Shown one piece after another: positions 1-10,280 of a stretch of 64,000 nt of DNA. Position numbers and translations under genes: made by a program. Location of the stretch: NCBI RefSeq assembly GCF_001640805.2, contig NC_066843.1:1087777-1151776 (forward strand), written 5' to 3'. The notes under the pieces were generated by a model, which saw only the letters and a program-made list of their open reading frames with translations, ran no database searches and was not told the DNA's origin. Position 1 is the first letter of the stretch, and each line of letters begins with the position of its first letter. Source of the DNA: Lates calcarifer (Eukaryota; Chordata; Actinopteri; Centropomidae).

Positions 1-614
1 TTTAACATGAGTCTTTGTAGTGTTTGGACAGTTTCAACACTTCTGTCGTGAATGACTCATCATTTAAACCGGAAAAAGTTTTGTCGCACCGATTCTTAAA
101 TCACGTGTCCATGTGATTGTGAAGAGACAGCAAATATCACAAAATGCTGATCTGAATTTTTCCTACCCGTCATCTGTACACAGACACAGCTCTGCTGCTT
201 GGTTTCAAAGATTTCTCTTTTTTAAGTGACGAGATTAAAGTCACGAAAGGATGTTTCCTGACGTCTCGACTTTCTGCTGCACGCTGAAGTCAGACTGAAC
301 TTTGTTCCCTGGAATGATTTACCTAAGATTCGATTATCCTCCAGGGATTTCTGAGTGCGACAGATTTGATTATAGAAGCTCTGTATCAAGGCTGGGAAAT
401 ACTTCAAGTCAATCTGTGTTAAACTCTGTACAGACATGGTGCGCTGCAGCATCAGTGGAAGAACTCCAGGAGTTTACCTGGTGTATCCGCTCCCGTGGAA
501 CTCGGTGCTGTTGAAGCTCTTTATAACTGTTTGCTGTAAAGACAAAGACAGGTTTCTGTTGAGGACTGAAAGCCTCAGTTTTCTTTGACATGTGCATCAG
601 TAAAATCAACCTAC

Positions 615-710
615 CTCTATATTGCCACATGTTTGAAAAGCAGTGAACATAAACATGAAGCCAAAGCCGAGAATAACGATGTTTAGAAGCCTCTTCCCCT
701 CTGGACTCAT
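615..710 (-). CDS. mfsd11: mfsd11 first coding exon (UNC93-like protein MFSD11), partial
   Basis: This minus-strand exon starts at ATG 710-708 and ends at 615, before a GTAGGT donor. It encodes 32 residues beginning MSPEGKRLLNIVILGFGF and ending TAFQTCGNIE, which closely matches the N-terminus and first membrane helix of vertebrate MFSD11, a major-facilitator/UNC93-like multi-pass membrane protein of unknown substrate. The acceptor just upstream is a CAAG or CAG near 725. The exon ends in phase 0, and the next exon (expected to start near QTVIRSL) is not visible in 1-614, so the rest of the gene lies left of the window. A head-to-head arrangement with srsf2 is the vertebrate norm and supports the call. 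Identification is by remembered family sequence. Confidence 0.88.
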
Positions 711-1396
711 TTTGGAGACTGTAAATTCCTTGAGGAAGTGAAGACAAGAAAAAAACCTACTGGAGAGAACAGCACATCTGAGAATAGAAGAACAAGGAGA
801 AGTACAAATCAGAAAGGTGTGTAACATCCAAGAGACTGTAACGCTCCTCTGTGAAAAACATTCTCTCTCTTTTAACCACATTCCATTCAAAAGTCAGTTG
901 TTTTATCACCCATACGCACATTCGCAAAAGATCATGACGAGTCATAGATCTTACTCGAGAACTACGATTTGATAACACATATTAATCATTTCGGCATATA
1001 AAAAAAATACAGAGCAACAACTTCTATCGATGAAAAAACAACTTTAAGAACTGGTTTATCCGCTCACGATGTGTTTTGGTGGACGACTGGTATGTAAATG
1101 AAATCAAATTCAAATTAAATTCAAATTTTAGGTTAGACAGCCTTAAAACAGGTGTTGTTTGGTTGATGTGTTATATGCCGAATTAAGAAGTGGATTATCG
1201 TAAGACATAAATGTCTATCAGACGTTACGTTAGAGCATAAGCAAAGGAGCAATTCACTGATAGATTTTTCAACGGGGTTTTATCTTGGTCTTTGAATCTT
1301 AAAACGAAGACAGAGGAAGTGAGACAGTGGCTGATTCCAAGAGACAGGGATGTTTCTTTGTGTATGTTTAATGTCAAGCTTAAGAAAACAACTTAC

Positions 1397-1560
1397 CAAC
1401 AGTGCTGAAGCCGTGTAGCTAACCCTGGCTGCTCCTCTTTGTGCGGACTCAGTGTGTTTTCAGTAGCATAGTTAGCTGTTTGTGCACCGTCCGATATCCT
1501 CAGCTATCCGTCTTCACCGTGTGGCTCCTAAACTAACTTTACCATGATGGTTTCTGTCGT
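1397..1560 (-). other. mfsd11: Probable non-coding first exon of mfsd11
   Basis: On the minus strand a good donor (CTGTTG|GTAAGTTG) sits at 1396/1397, with no convincing start codon before it. Its position about 0.7 kb upstream of the mfsd11 coding exon and 0.9 kb from the srsf2 start fits an untranslated first exon. The 5' limit given is a guess; only the donor is visible. Confidence 0.45.
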
Positions 1561-2446
1561 GTAGAATCGATTCTCTGGAGTTCTTCAACGGCACCGGTGA
1601 ACGGGATCGAAACTAGAAAGGGCTGTCATGTGAATGAATCAGCTGACTAGTTAGCTTAACTGAGCTAGCAGTATGAGCTAGCAGATTTACAAACGCTCAG
1701 TGCAGCGGAACTTCACCAACAGCTACCTGCTTAGACCGATCCAGTACGTGTTTTCCGTTTGTGGAAAATGTTTTATACCTCGGGCGGTTGTTTAGTAGTT
1801 CTATCTCATATAAAGGCAGGCATAAATATAACCAATTTTAAGTATCTGTATAAGAATAGTAACGGTTTCTTGATTTAAAAACATACCGGAACCGTTCAGC
1901 TTTTGCGGTAACTCTACAGCTAGCAAGCTAGGTAACTAGCACAAGTTATACGGCACAACTTCCGGTCAAAATAAAACATATAAAAATGTAGAAAACATAT
2001 TGAAATGTAACGAGCCAAGGTGGGTGTGCGTAGGTTTTAACCAGGAATTACATAATTAACACCTAATTGTACTCATACTGTACATTTTAACAGCTTTTCT
2101 GTTCACACTTGCTTGTTGGCGCTTTTATTTTGAAAAATGTAATGAACTTATTTCCACAAGATGGCGCCGATGCGGTAACTAAGATTCCAAGGAGCGCCTA
2201 ATTTCTTCAGTAGAAGAAGAAATTCACCGCGCTGGATCAGGGTAGTGGGAAACATCGCGGATTCACGGTGCTGGAAACAGTTGTTTATTTCGTGATTATA
2301 CAGCATTAAATATCCCATGAGCAAAAGTGATTCGAGGTAAAATACACCCTCGTCTGCGTGTGGACTTTTACTAATAGACAGGTTGTGTCGTCGCCAAGAT
2401 AAAAACTGTTTTGAAGAAGGCTGCCAGGCCTCGTAGGTGAATCGCC
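1561..2446. promoter_or_regulatory. Divergent mfsd11/srsf2 intergenic region and srsf2 5' UTR
   Basis: No coding potential is seen here. The stretch separates the minus-strand mfsd11 first exon from the plus-strand srsf2 ATG, and so should hold both promoters. Many GCTAGC-type words occur at 1640-1940. A segment at 2150-2225 (AAGATGGCGCCGATGCGG, then an AGAAGAAGAAA run) resembles initiator/YY1-like sequence near the srsf2 transcription start. No TATA box is evident. Confidence 0.4.
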
Positions 2447-3696
2447 ATGAGTTACGGTAGGCCTCCGCCGGACGTCGACGGCATGACTTCCCTCAAAGTA
2501 GACAACCTCACCTACCGAACGTCGCCCGAAACTCTCAGACGTGTTTTCGAGAAGTATGGCCGGGTAGGGGACGTCTACATCCCTCGAGATCCGCTACACG
2601 AAAGAAAGCCGGGGGTTCGCGTTTGTGCGATTCCACGACAAACGGGACGCCGAGGATGCGATGGACGCCATGGACGGAGCGCTCTTGGATGGGCGGGAGC
2701 TGAGGGTCCAGATGGCCCGGTACGGCAGACCTCCCGATTCCCACTATGGTGGAGGGCGACGAGGAGGACCGACGCGGAGATACGGGGGTTATGGACGCCG
2801 AAGCAGAAGGTAAGATGAAGCGTGTTTTCGTTAGTTAGACTTAAGTCGATGGACACAGCGCCAGGCTCCATTGATGAATTCGGTCATTCAAGGTGGCCTC
2901 GGACTGCAGACCAATACACATTCATTACAGAACAAAAGTTAAGTATTTTTCTGAGCTAGCAAGAGTCACTCTACAATTCGGCATAGATAAAATTCGAGAA
3001 AACAACTGTAAACCATTTCACCAAAGAACATGGCACAAACCTAATGAGTTTAGATTTCTCTTTAAAAGAACAAACTGCTTGGTGGATCAAACGAATGCCG
3101 AATTTACCAGAGATGCTAATGATTAATTTCGCTGCATATCATTTTGTTGTCAAGTTTGAAATAACCAATCAGCTGCAGCAACCCAAGATGCCCTGAAAAA
3201 CAACAACTTTTCAGTTGGCTTTTCTTATGATATCTAATCTGTTGCTAAGTTTGCAAGCCCTGATCAAATCTGCAGAACAAGTCTTTCGAGTATCGGTGTG
3301 GCTCCTTGCAGGACTGCCATAGCAGGTCTCAGTTTCCTCAGTTCAGTCCAGCTGCTTTCACATTGTAGATGATAACTCAACCCACTGAATGTACCCAGCT
3401 CTTCCCCCAGCCCGAGACACAGAAGACGCAGCAGATCCCGCAGCAGGAGCCGCTCTCGTTCCCGCAGCCGATCCCGCTCCAGCAGATCCAGATCCCGGTC
3501 CTACTCCAGATCCAAGTCCCACTCCCCCAGGACCAAGAAGACCAAGGCCAAGTCCCATTCTCGTTCCAGATCAAGATCCAGGTCCCGGTCTAAGTCCAGG
3601 TCCAGAAGCCACACCCCTTCCTCCAAAAGAGGCTCCAGGTCTAGGTCCAAAAGCCAGCCCAAGTCAGCAGCAGAGAATGGAGGTGAATCCCCATAG
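2447..3696 (+). CDS. srsf2: srsf2, SR splicing factor 2 (SC35), with a one-base insertion in exon 1
   Basis: Two coding exons: 2447-2809 (donor GTAAGA) and 3411-3696 (acceptor CCCCCAG, stop TAG 3694-3696). The N-terminus [20 protein letters not shown] and the following RRM are those of SRSF2, a nuclear SR protein that binds exonic enhancers and promotes spliceosome assembly. Exon 2 encodes the RS domain (RSRSRS runs) and ends AAENGGESP. The assembled reading frame breaks at about 2591-2592, where GATCCGC stands in place of the expected GATCGC. Ignoring one C restores the RRM (RNP1 with its FAFVRF core) through the exon 1 donor and into exon 2, giving about 215 residues against 221 in human. 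Codon use is otherwise normal and the RS domain is intact, so a consensus error is likelier than a pseudogene. The symbol could carry an a/b suffix, as fish have paralogues. Confidence 0.93.
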
Positions 3697-6060
3697 AGCT
3701 GAGCACAGCAACAGGTGAGGTTTGACAAGATGTTGCTGTTACACAAACATAAAGACATTTTTTATGGAAGTTTTGTTTCTTGTTAGCATCAGGGTGAGAG
3801 ACAGACCAGTTATAATGTAGCTGTAGCTGGGAACTTTAACCTCTTAGCAGCTAGTTCTAGTGAAATCTAGACTAAAAAATAGTTTTAAATAACGACAGTT
3901 GCTCCTAAACAAAACATTTTTCTGCCCTGGTAAAAAGACATGTTATTATTTTTCCGCCACACTTGATCTGACTTGTAACTTCCTGAATTAGCGTGCTAGC
4001 TCATAACTCAAAGTGTTTTTAAAAACAGCTGTGACAGTAAAACAAATCTGGAATTCTCTCCCTCCCAAGCTGCGACATCTAGAGAGGAGTTTGAGCAGAG
4101 CTGAGGCAGTGTGAGCGTTAGGTGTGTGGTGAGCCGCCCACAGGCTGCCGGCTGCTGGTGAGGGTTTCTGTGCAGCAGGGTGGAGGCAGTCAGTGTTGGG
4201 GTTTGGTGTTGAGGTACGTCTGTCCTCCAGGTCGTGTCCTCAGGTGAGGGGACACTGGTACTTGAGGGGAACTGAGGTTTGTCCCGCTCTCTGCCCACGT
4301 TAATCCCACTTAGTTTCACTTCACCTGTTTTCTTATACCTCCATTTTAAATGTGACAAATCAACAATTCAACGTATGTTTTCAGGCAGAGAAGAAGAAGA
4401 GAGATGTAATCAGATATGGAGCTTGTCAGAGCTTCAGCCTTTCAGATCAAAAAAACAAAATGAATGCTGTTTAATGTCTGAATGTTGCTTGTCACTCCCT
4501 TTCTCTCCCCCCTCATTTACTGTCATCTCTCTACTGTTGGCTTAATTGAAGCAACATCTGACTCAAAAATAACTGCAGAAACAGAGAAACCATGCGACCA
4601 CAGCCAGAGGATGAAACAGAGGTGTATGTTTGAAAGTCAGGGTGCTTTAGATCACATCTGGAGCTAAATGTGACAGTACAGTCATTTAAGTTCAGATAAA
4701 TTTGCAGCCAAACAGTCAGTCAGTCTGAGTTAAAACTGCAGCTTCAGTCCTGGTTGACTTTGTGTTCTTTCCTCTAACTTTTGTTTCGTTCTGACAGTTT
4801 CAGGTGACGACCTCAGAGCTCCTCAGACAGGATCCCAGACAAGCAACAGTGTCCAGCTGTGAAAGGTTATTATTGTGTCTTCCATGCTTTGCTCTGTTTT
4901 ATTTGTTTGGCCTCAGAGGCTTTTTCATGACATTGATGTGCTGTGATTTTATTTCCTTTCATGACGTGTTTATTATTTTTAAAGCTTCAGTTTAACGTGG
5001 AGAAGAATCTGTGTTCAGACTTTGAAACAGATGATATGAGGATGTTACAGTGGTTTTCTCTCAGTTCCTCTCTCTGCCGTCTGTATCATGAAGCGAGTTC
5101 ACCTCAGTCCAGCTTTCTTTGGGTTTCCTGGCCCTGCTGAGCCTGATACTACAGATCCTGAATAACTGGTGTCACTGAGGCAAAAGAATGACTAGAAACA
5201 GAGTAATTAATTAATAATTTTTAGTTTAGTTTAACATTTAGATTTATTCTGAGTGAGTGAGTTAACCCCAAAGTTAGCTGGCTAGAACATTAATCTCGCT
5301 TTGTGATACAGGCCGTTGACGTCAATATAATGGGACTTAAACATCAGGTTTCTTTCGATACCGTCACAAAAAGCCATTTACTGTCTGTTATCTCTTGTTC
5401 AGTCTGGAAAGAAACATCTAAAGTGACATAAACACAGTAAACATGAGGAAATGTTGCTTTAATTTAAAATTTTTCCTTTTTCCTGAGTTGTTTTCGTAAC
5501 ATATATTTACAGTGTATCTGCACACATCTCATTAAATTGAAGTTAGCCCTCAAAAACTTTACATGAAGTGCTTCCTCACAGTCTTGAACTGCTGCAGCTC
5601 AGGGCGTCTGTGTCAGGCTGTGTTCAGTAGAATTACTTGTGATGTACAGTGAAATGACTGAGGTGGAAAGTGGGGGTAAAGTCAGTTTAAAGAATGTGTC
5701 AGCTCAGTTAATCTCATCTCCTTAAATCATCTCTTTAATTTTACAGGTCATCATTTACTGGACTTTAGACAGTGTCTTGTTTTGTTTTTCATTTTTTGAT
5801 CCTAATCCTGCTTGTATGTTTTTTTGTGCACTAGGCGCAGTTGTGTAGCAGTTGAGTATTGCTGGTTAGCTGTTAAGGTGGCGTGTTGCTCTGCTGAGTG
5901 CTTGGATGTATCCAGTATTCTCCAGAATGCTCCTGTGACTACCAGTGGTACGGTCGCTACAGTCTCACCCTTTGTACGATAAAAAGTTTTTTCCCCATGT
6001 GGTCATGATAGATACATGTGACTTTCATTAAAGATTTGGTGTTTTCACTATGATGGCCTC
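3697..6060 (+). other. srsf2: srsf2 3' UTR with an internal intron, and downstream sequence
   Basis: Only 18 bases after the stop, at 3715, is a strong donor (ACAG|GTGAGG). This fits the known SRSF2 design, in which 3' UTR splicing turns the normal stop into an NMD trigger for autoregulation. Candidate acceptors are seen near 4797-4803 (TCTGACAG/TTTCAG) and 5748 (TTTTACAG). A candidate poly(A) signal ATTAAA is at 6027-6032. The ORFs here are short and unlike any family I know. Which exons are used cannot be told from sequence alone. Confidence 0.5.
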
Positions 6061-6444
6061 TTCTTTTATTACTCACTTTATTTTGGGGGTGCCCAAACTT
6101 TCACACATGCTACAGTTAATTTTATTTTTTATTCCAACAGTTAATTTTTTTCCTATTTTCTAAAAATGACATGCATTAACATTAGAAGAAGGTGATTTTA
6201 AATGTCTGTTTGCTGCAGCTGGGTTTTATGTGGGGAGAAGACTGAGATGCAGCCATTAAACAGTCAGACCAGATTTTTGATATATGAAATACAAACATGA
6301 AACAGAATTGAAATGAATGGCGTGAGTGTGATATTTCTATGAATTAGAAGATTTTTTTCATTTCAAGACACTAAAAAGATTCATTGTAAGAGAAATGAAG
6401 CTGGAAGAGAAGTATTTTATTTTGGTAGCTCAAATTTAGTGTCG

Positions 6445-6530
6445 ATGCTCACTCCACACCAGTAGGTAGCGGTAAGGCGCCATTTTGTTTTTTGCCAATC
6501 GCGGAGAAAAAAATAAAAAACGAAGAAGAG
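6445..6530. repeat. Fish dispersed repeat fragment (CCAGTAGGTAGCGGTAA type)
   Basis: The string CCAGTAGGTAGCGGTAAGGC, followed by a GCCATTTTGTTTTTTGCCAATCGC block and an ACGAAGAAGAGG tail, matches from memory a very common fish interspersed motif ending in GAAGAAG. A shorter relative (CCAGTAGGTGGCACTACTGAA) lies at 29184-29205. The family was not identified. Confidence 0.45.
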
Positions 6531-7579
6531 GTGAGCTGTACGCATCTATCCGGACATCTTCAGTGTTAAAAGACGAAAATCAGAAATAAAAAGTTATATT
6601 TGGACGGTAGAGAGGAGTTGGTAAGTCATTATTATGAATCTGAAATGTGAGAGAAAGAAGGGGCAGGGTGGGTGTTAGCTGGTGCTAGCTAAAGACTGTG
6701 GGCGGTTCTTTCATATAAAACTGATCAGGAGGAACCGTGTGTTTAGTTTTCAGTTCGTAAACCCGTGACTGAAGTCTTCATTTTAACCGTTATCTTCCTC
6801 CTCCGGTGCGTTCACGTGTACAGATTCAATAAAGCGGCACCGTTTTGCAGCCCTGTGACTCGGTTGCTCCTGACATCAGCCCTCGGTACTTTCCGTACAA
6901 GCCGAACTGCCGCCTGTACGCCGAAGAATGCCGTTTGCGAGCTTCGGGTCTCATCGGATTCGTTCGTGTACCGACAGCAGACTCAGTCAGTAGGTATTAC
7001 TCCTGATTTCTGCTGTCTGTGCGCTTTGGTTAGCTCACATGTTATCTGAAGCTAATTGTTTTGCATTTTAATTTAAATCCTTAAGTCACCTCCTGGTTAA
7101 TTTGTAGTCCTGCTCGCCGACACGAGTCGGTAGAGTTTTGCTTATTTACTTTAAAAGTACACAAGCAGCATCAACCCAGTATTATAACAGTAAATGAAGT
7201 AAAAACACCTGTTGATTTTCTAATTTCTCAGCTTTAAGTAGCCCGCAGTTTAATATTTTGGGAGTGTGTTAAAGCTTATTGTTTTGTTTTCACCCAACAT
7301 TGCACTGCAGCAGGCTGAAAGAGCCTCCAGCACAGGGGAGGGTTGAGAGAGGCCCAGCCTTATGCAGATATCCTCTAAGCAGAGTGAGCGACAGCCAGAT
7401 GACAGCCAGTTGTGATCATCTTGATTCCAGCAGAAACTGAAGCACAGAGTTGTTTACTGAAAGGAGATTTAAACCTAATGGGGGAAAAGCTGATCGTAGC
7501 TCTCCATCCAACTAATTCCCTACAACATGACTTTAATGAATTGTCCAGACATGTAAAAGAGGCTCTGTTAACATTGACT

Positions 7580-7746
7580 TGTTTTGTTTTGCCTGCAGTG
7601 GGACAGTGATTGAGAACCCAGAGTATAATGAGGTCATTTCATTATAAAACATTCACAGTTTCACCAACAGAGTGTCTGGTGTTTGAGGCACAGACTAAAT
7701 CTTCTGACTCTTCTTCTCAGATTGACCTGGCTGAGCAAACCTCACA
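7580..7746 (+). pseudogene. Relic of eif1 exons 3 and 4 with their splice borders
   Basis: Two short blocks match the intact eif1 gene at 11441 and 11682. Block 1 (about 7580-7635) has GGGACAGTGATTGAG, then AACCCAGAGTATAATGAGGT, against the exon 3 sequence for NGTVIEHPEYGEV. Block 2 (about 7705-7740) has a pyrimidine tract, CTTCTCAG and ATTGACCTGGCTGAGCA, against exon 4 (IDLAKEEQ). Because the intronic borders are also alike, this is a decayed genomic duplicate, not a processed copy. Exons 1 and 2 are not recognisable upstream. The coding frame is lost after a few codons, so no eIF1 product is expected. Confidence 0.75.
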
Positions 7747-7755
7747 ACAACAGCC

Positions 7756-8172
7756 ATGGGTTCCTCTATTGAACTGAGTGAGGATCTGAAACTGAAGCTG
7801 ATTGATGCCTACAAATCAGGGAAAGGCTATAAGAAGATATCAAAGCGCTTTGGGTTCTCAGTTTCCACAATCCGCAACGTCATTAAGAAATGGAAGATAA
7901 GGGGAACTGTGGAAGTCAAGCCAAGATCTGGACGACCAAGAAAGATTTCAGATAAAACCGCTCGTCTCCTCGGCAGAAAGGCAACGCAAAACCCCCACAT
8001 GACTGCGAAGGACCTGCAGGAGGGTTTAGCCGACACAGGAGTGATGGTGCATCCTTCCACTGTGCAGCGCTGCCTGAACAAACAGGGTCTACATGGACGA
8101 GTCAGAAGGAAACCTGAGGCGGACACCTCAACAGACAAGTCGACATCTGAAGTCAAAGAAACATCTGGATGA
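7756..8172 (+). mobile_element. Tc1-like transposase, N-terminal DNA-binding part only
   Basis: A 138-residue ORF beginning MGSSIELSEDLKLKLIDAYK carries the paired-type two-helix-turn-helix DNA-binding region of Tc1/mariner transposases. The first HTH is around GKGYKKISKRFGFSVSTIRN, a GRPRKIS linker (AT-hook-like) follows, and the second HTH is around MTAKDLQEGLADTGVMVHPS. Full-length Tc1 transposases are about 340 residues and need a C-terminal DDE catalytic domain; here the frame ends right after the DNA-binding part. Bases 8160-8240 keep a degraded trace of the early catalytic region (CATCTGGATGAG, then TGGAAACGAGTGCTG and ACAGATGAAG) but with stops and deletions. No terminal inverted repeats were found. 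The element starts about 10 bases after the eif1 relic. It should be unable to transpose. Confidence 0.85.
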
Positions 8173-9985
8173 GACGAGAGTCGTGTTGGAAACGAGTGCT
8201 GCAGACAGATGAAGTTTACCTTGAGCTGGAGACGTTATAACTCAGAGGGAGCTTTGATTGAGCTCCTTGGAGGACATGACTGTACATTCCTTGATATTAA
8301 CCCCCTCATGTTTAGACGTAAAACCTCCTAAGGTGGCTCCATGATCTGCTAACAACAGGAGCGGCCGATCATCAGGTAAATCCTGAAGAAGACACACAGG
8401 AACACACAGGAAACACTGATCCACAGCTCCATCAAACCCCTCCAGTCCTGAGTCTGACTTGATGCAACCATTGATGCATTCAGGACCCACTTAACATCAG
8501 TGCTGGGGTGAACATTGAATGTCTTGCAGGAGTGGAGACCATATTTAAAGCCCTGCTAAATCAAAGGATCCATACAAAGATGATCATGTAGTTACCTTTA
8601 ACCGTCTGAAACAAAATTCTCATCTTACACATTCTGATTTGTGGAAACATCTCCAGCTCCAGCGCTGCTGAGACCTGGTCCTGATCCAGTCACTGAAATC
8701 CAGACCCAGTCACAATGTACCTGCTGGTAAAAAGGCAGTGTATCAGTTGAGCTTATCAGAGAAGCCAGTCCACTTAGACCTGACAATCCTCAAGTGATGT
8801 CAGAGAGACTGGGGAAAATATTGAAGAACAGCCGGCACCTGTCTGTCAGTGCATGCTCAGAATATTTCTGAATTATAGTGAATGTTTATGTGTTCACTTC
8901 TGATTGTATGCTGCTGATTTTTATCTGTGTGATTACTGTTCGTATTGTTTATTTATTTATGTTTGGGAGGTCATGGATATTCCGGAGGTAAAATGTTGTA
9001 ATAGATTACTTAATAAATAAAAGGATTGAGCTCTTTGGCCACAGTCAGTGAAGGTATGTTGAAGGAAAAAAGGAGCAGCATTTCGTGAAAAGAGCACTTT
9101 GCCAGCTGTTCAGCAGGGGGGTGGAAATCTTCTGGGTTTGTGTGTCAGCCAGTTACACAGGAAACACTGCAGACAGAGGGGAGCAGTGGATTCCACCAAA
9201 TATCAGCAGACTGTAAACACAAATGTCCTGCAGTCAGTCAGGACAGTGAAGAAACGAACCTGTACTGACAGTGGGTTTGCACAGCACAGATTTTTTCCCT
9301 TATGTTCTAAGTTTATAATAAATAAGCATCAGCATTTTGAAGAAAGTGTTTGCTGCAGTGGTTGTATTTTCTACAACAAAATATATCGTTGGCTCAGTGG
9401 TACACAAACGCACACATGCCTCCATCCAGTGGCTGAATCTGTGTCACTGGGCTCAAACTGATGACCATGTTACTGACATTCACACACAGTGTTTTAATTA
9501 ACGAGAAGTGTCTCGCTGAATTAAAAAGTTTTCCATGAGTGTCATACTAGAAGAAGACATTTTAGGAAAATCGATTATTAAGAAGATTAAATTACTTCAG
9601 GCACAGAATGGTTTATGGCATGTTAGTGTTACCATGTTAATGACTACAGAGAGAACTGATATTAACAGCACTGCAGCCTGTGGTCATTTTGGGTCTGTGT
9701 GGTTTTTTGGCTTTGGTATTGTTGTGTGTTCTTCTGGGGTTAGTGTGAATCTGGTTCTGGCCCAGAGGCCCCTGGACCTGTTCCTGAGTCCATCCATGAA
9801 TATAAAATTATCCAAAGAAACCCATTCTTATTCACAGGAAACTGACACAATGACCAGAAGATCTTAAAGCTCCCGATAGATAATTTGTTATTATCATTTA
9901 AATATTCAAAAAGAATTATTATTGAGTGTTATAAAAGTGCATTCATTTGTTTTGGTAATTTTCCTGAAGATGAAGATGACTAAAT
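8173..9985. other. Intergenic, no supported gene
   Basis: After the degraded Tc1 tail (to about 8240) I see no conserved coding sequence. Open frames at 9099-9461 and 9535-9867 have no recognisable domain, no splice context and an AT-rich composition, and are treated as chance. Confidence 0.5.
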
Positions 9986-9993
9986 TCTGACAT

Positions 9994-10120
9994 GGTGACG
10001 TCACCTTTCCAGTAAAGTTGAGAAATAATAAGGCGTGGCTGCTGGCGGCGTCCTGTTCCTACGTCAGCGACGTACTGACGTTAGTTTCGGGGCGGGGCTA
10101 TAAAGGCTTGTTTTCCACTC
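9994..10120 (+). promoter_or_regulatory. eif1: eif1 promoter: CRE sites, GC box, TATA box
   Basis: A perfect palindrome GGTGACGTCACC (9994-10005) contains a full CRE (TGACGTCA). A second cluster at 10059-10082 has TACGTCA, GACGTA and CTGACGTTA half-sites. A GC box (CGGGGCGGGG) lies at about 10088-10097, followed at once by TATAAAGG (about 10099). Transcription probably starts near 10115-10135, before the leader that reads into the eif1 ATG at 10281. The arrangement is that of a strong housekeeping promoter responsive to CREB/ATF factors; the response is inferred. Confidence 0.7.
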
Positions 10121-10280
10121 TTACGAACAGGACGAGCTCCATTTTGTGAGATCCTACGAAGCAGAGCCGAGCGTAGTCCCCGCGAAAAGGCGAAAACCAG
10201 GAACGACAGAAAAGTCAAAGTTAGCCGACGAACCGCTCGCTAACCAAGTTATTATCCGAAAGGAAAGCAAATCTTATCGT

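Noticed and set aside
1..614. Second coding exon of mfsd11 left of exon 1
   Set aside because: I searched the minus strand for the expected next residues (QTVIRSL) and splice site and did not find them.
3358..3758. Minus-strand and shifted frames over srsf2 exon 2
   Set aside because: They are by-products of the RS codon repeats; the RS frame joins exon 1 in phase.
9099..9867. Two medium plus-strand frames upstream of eif1
   Set aside because: They have no domain, no splice sites linking them, and AT-rich composition.
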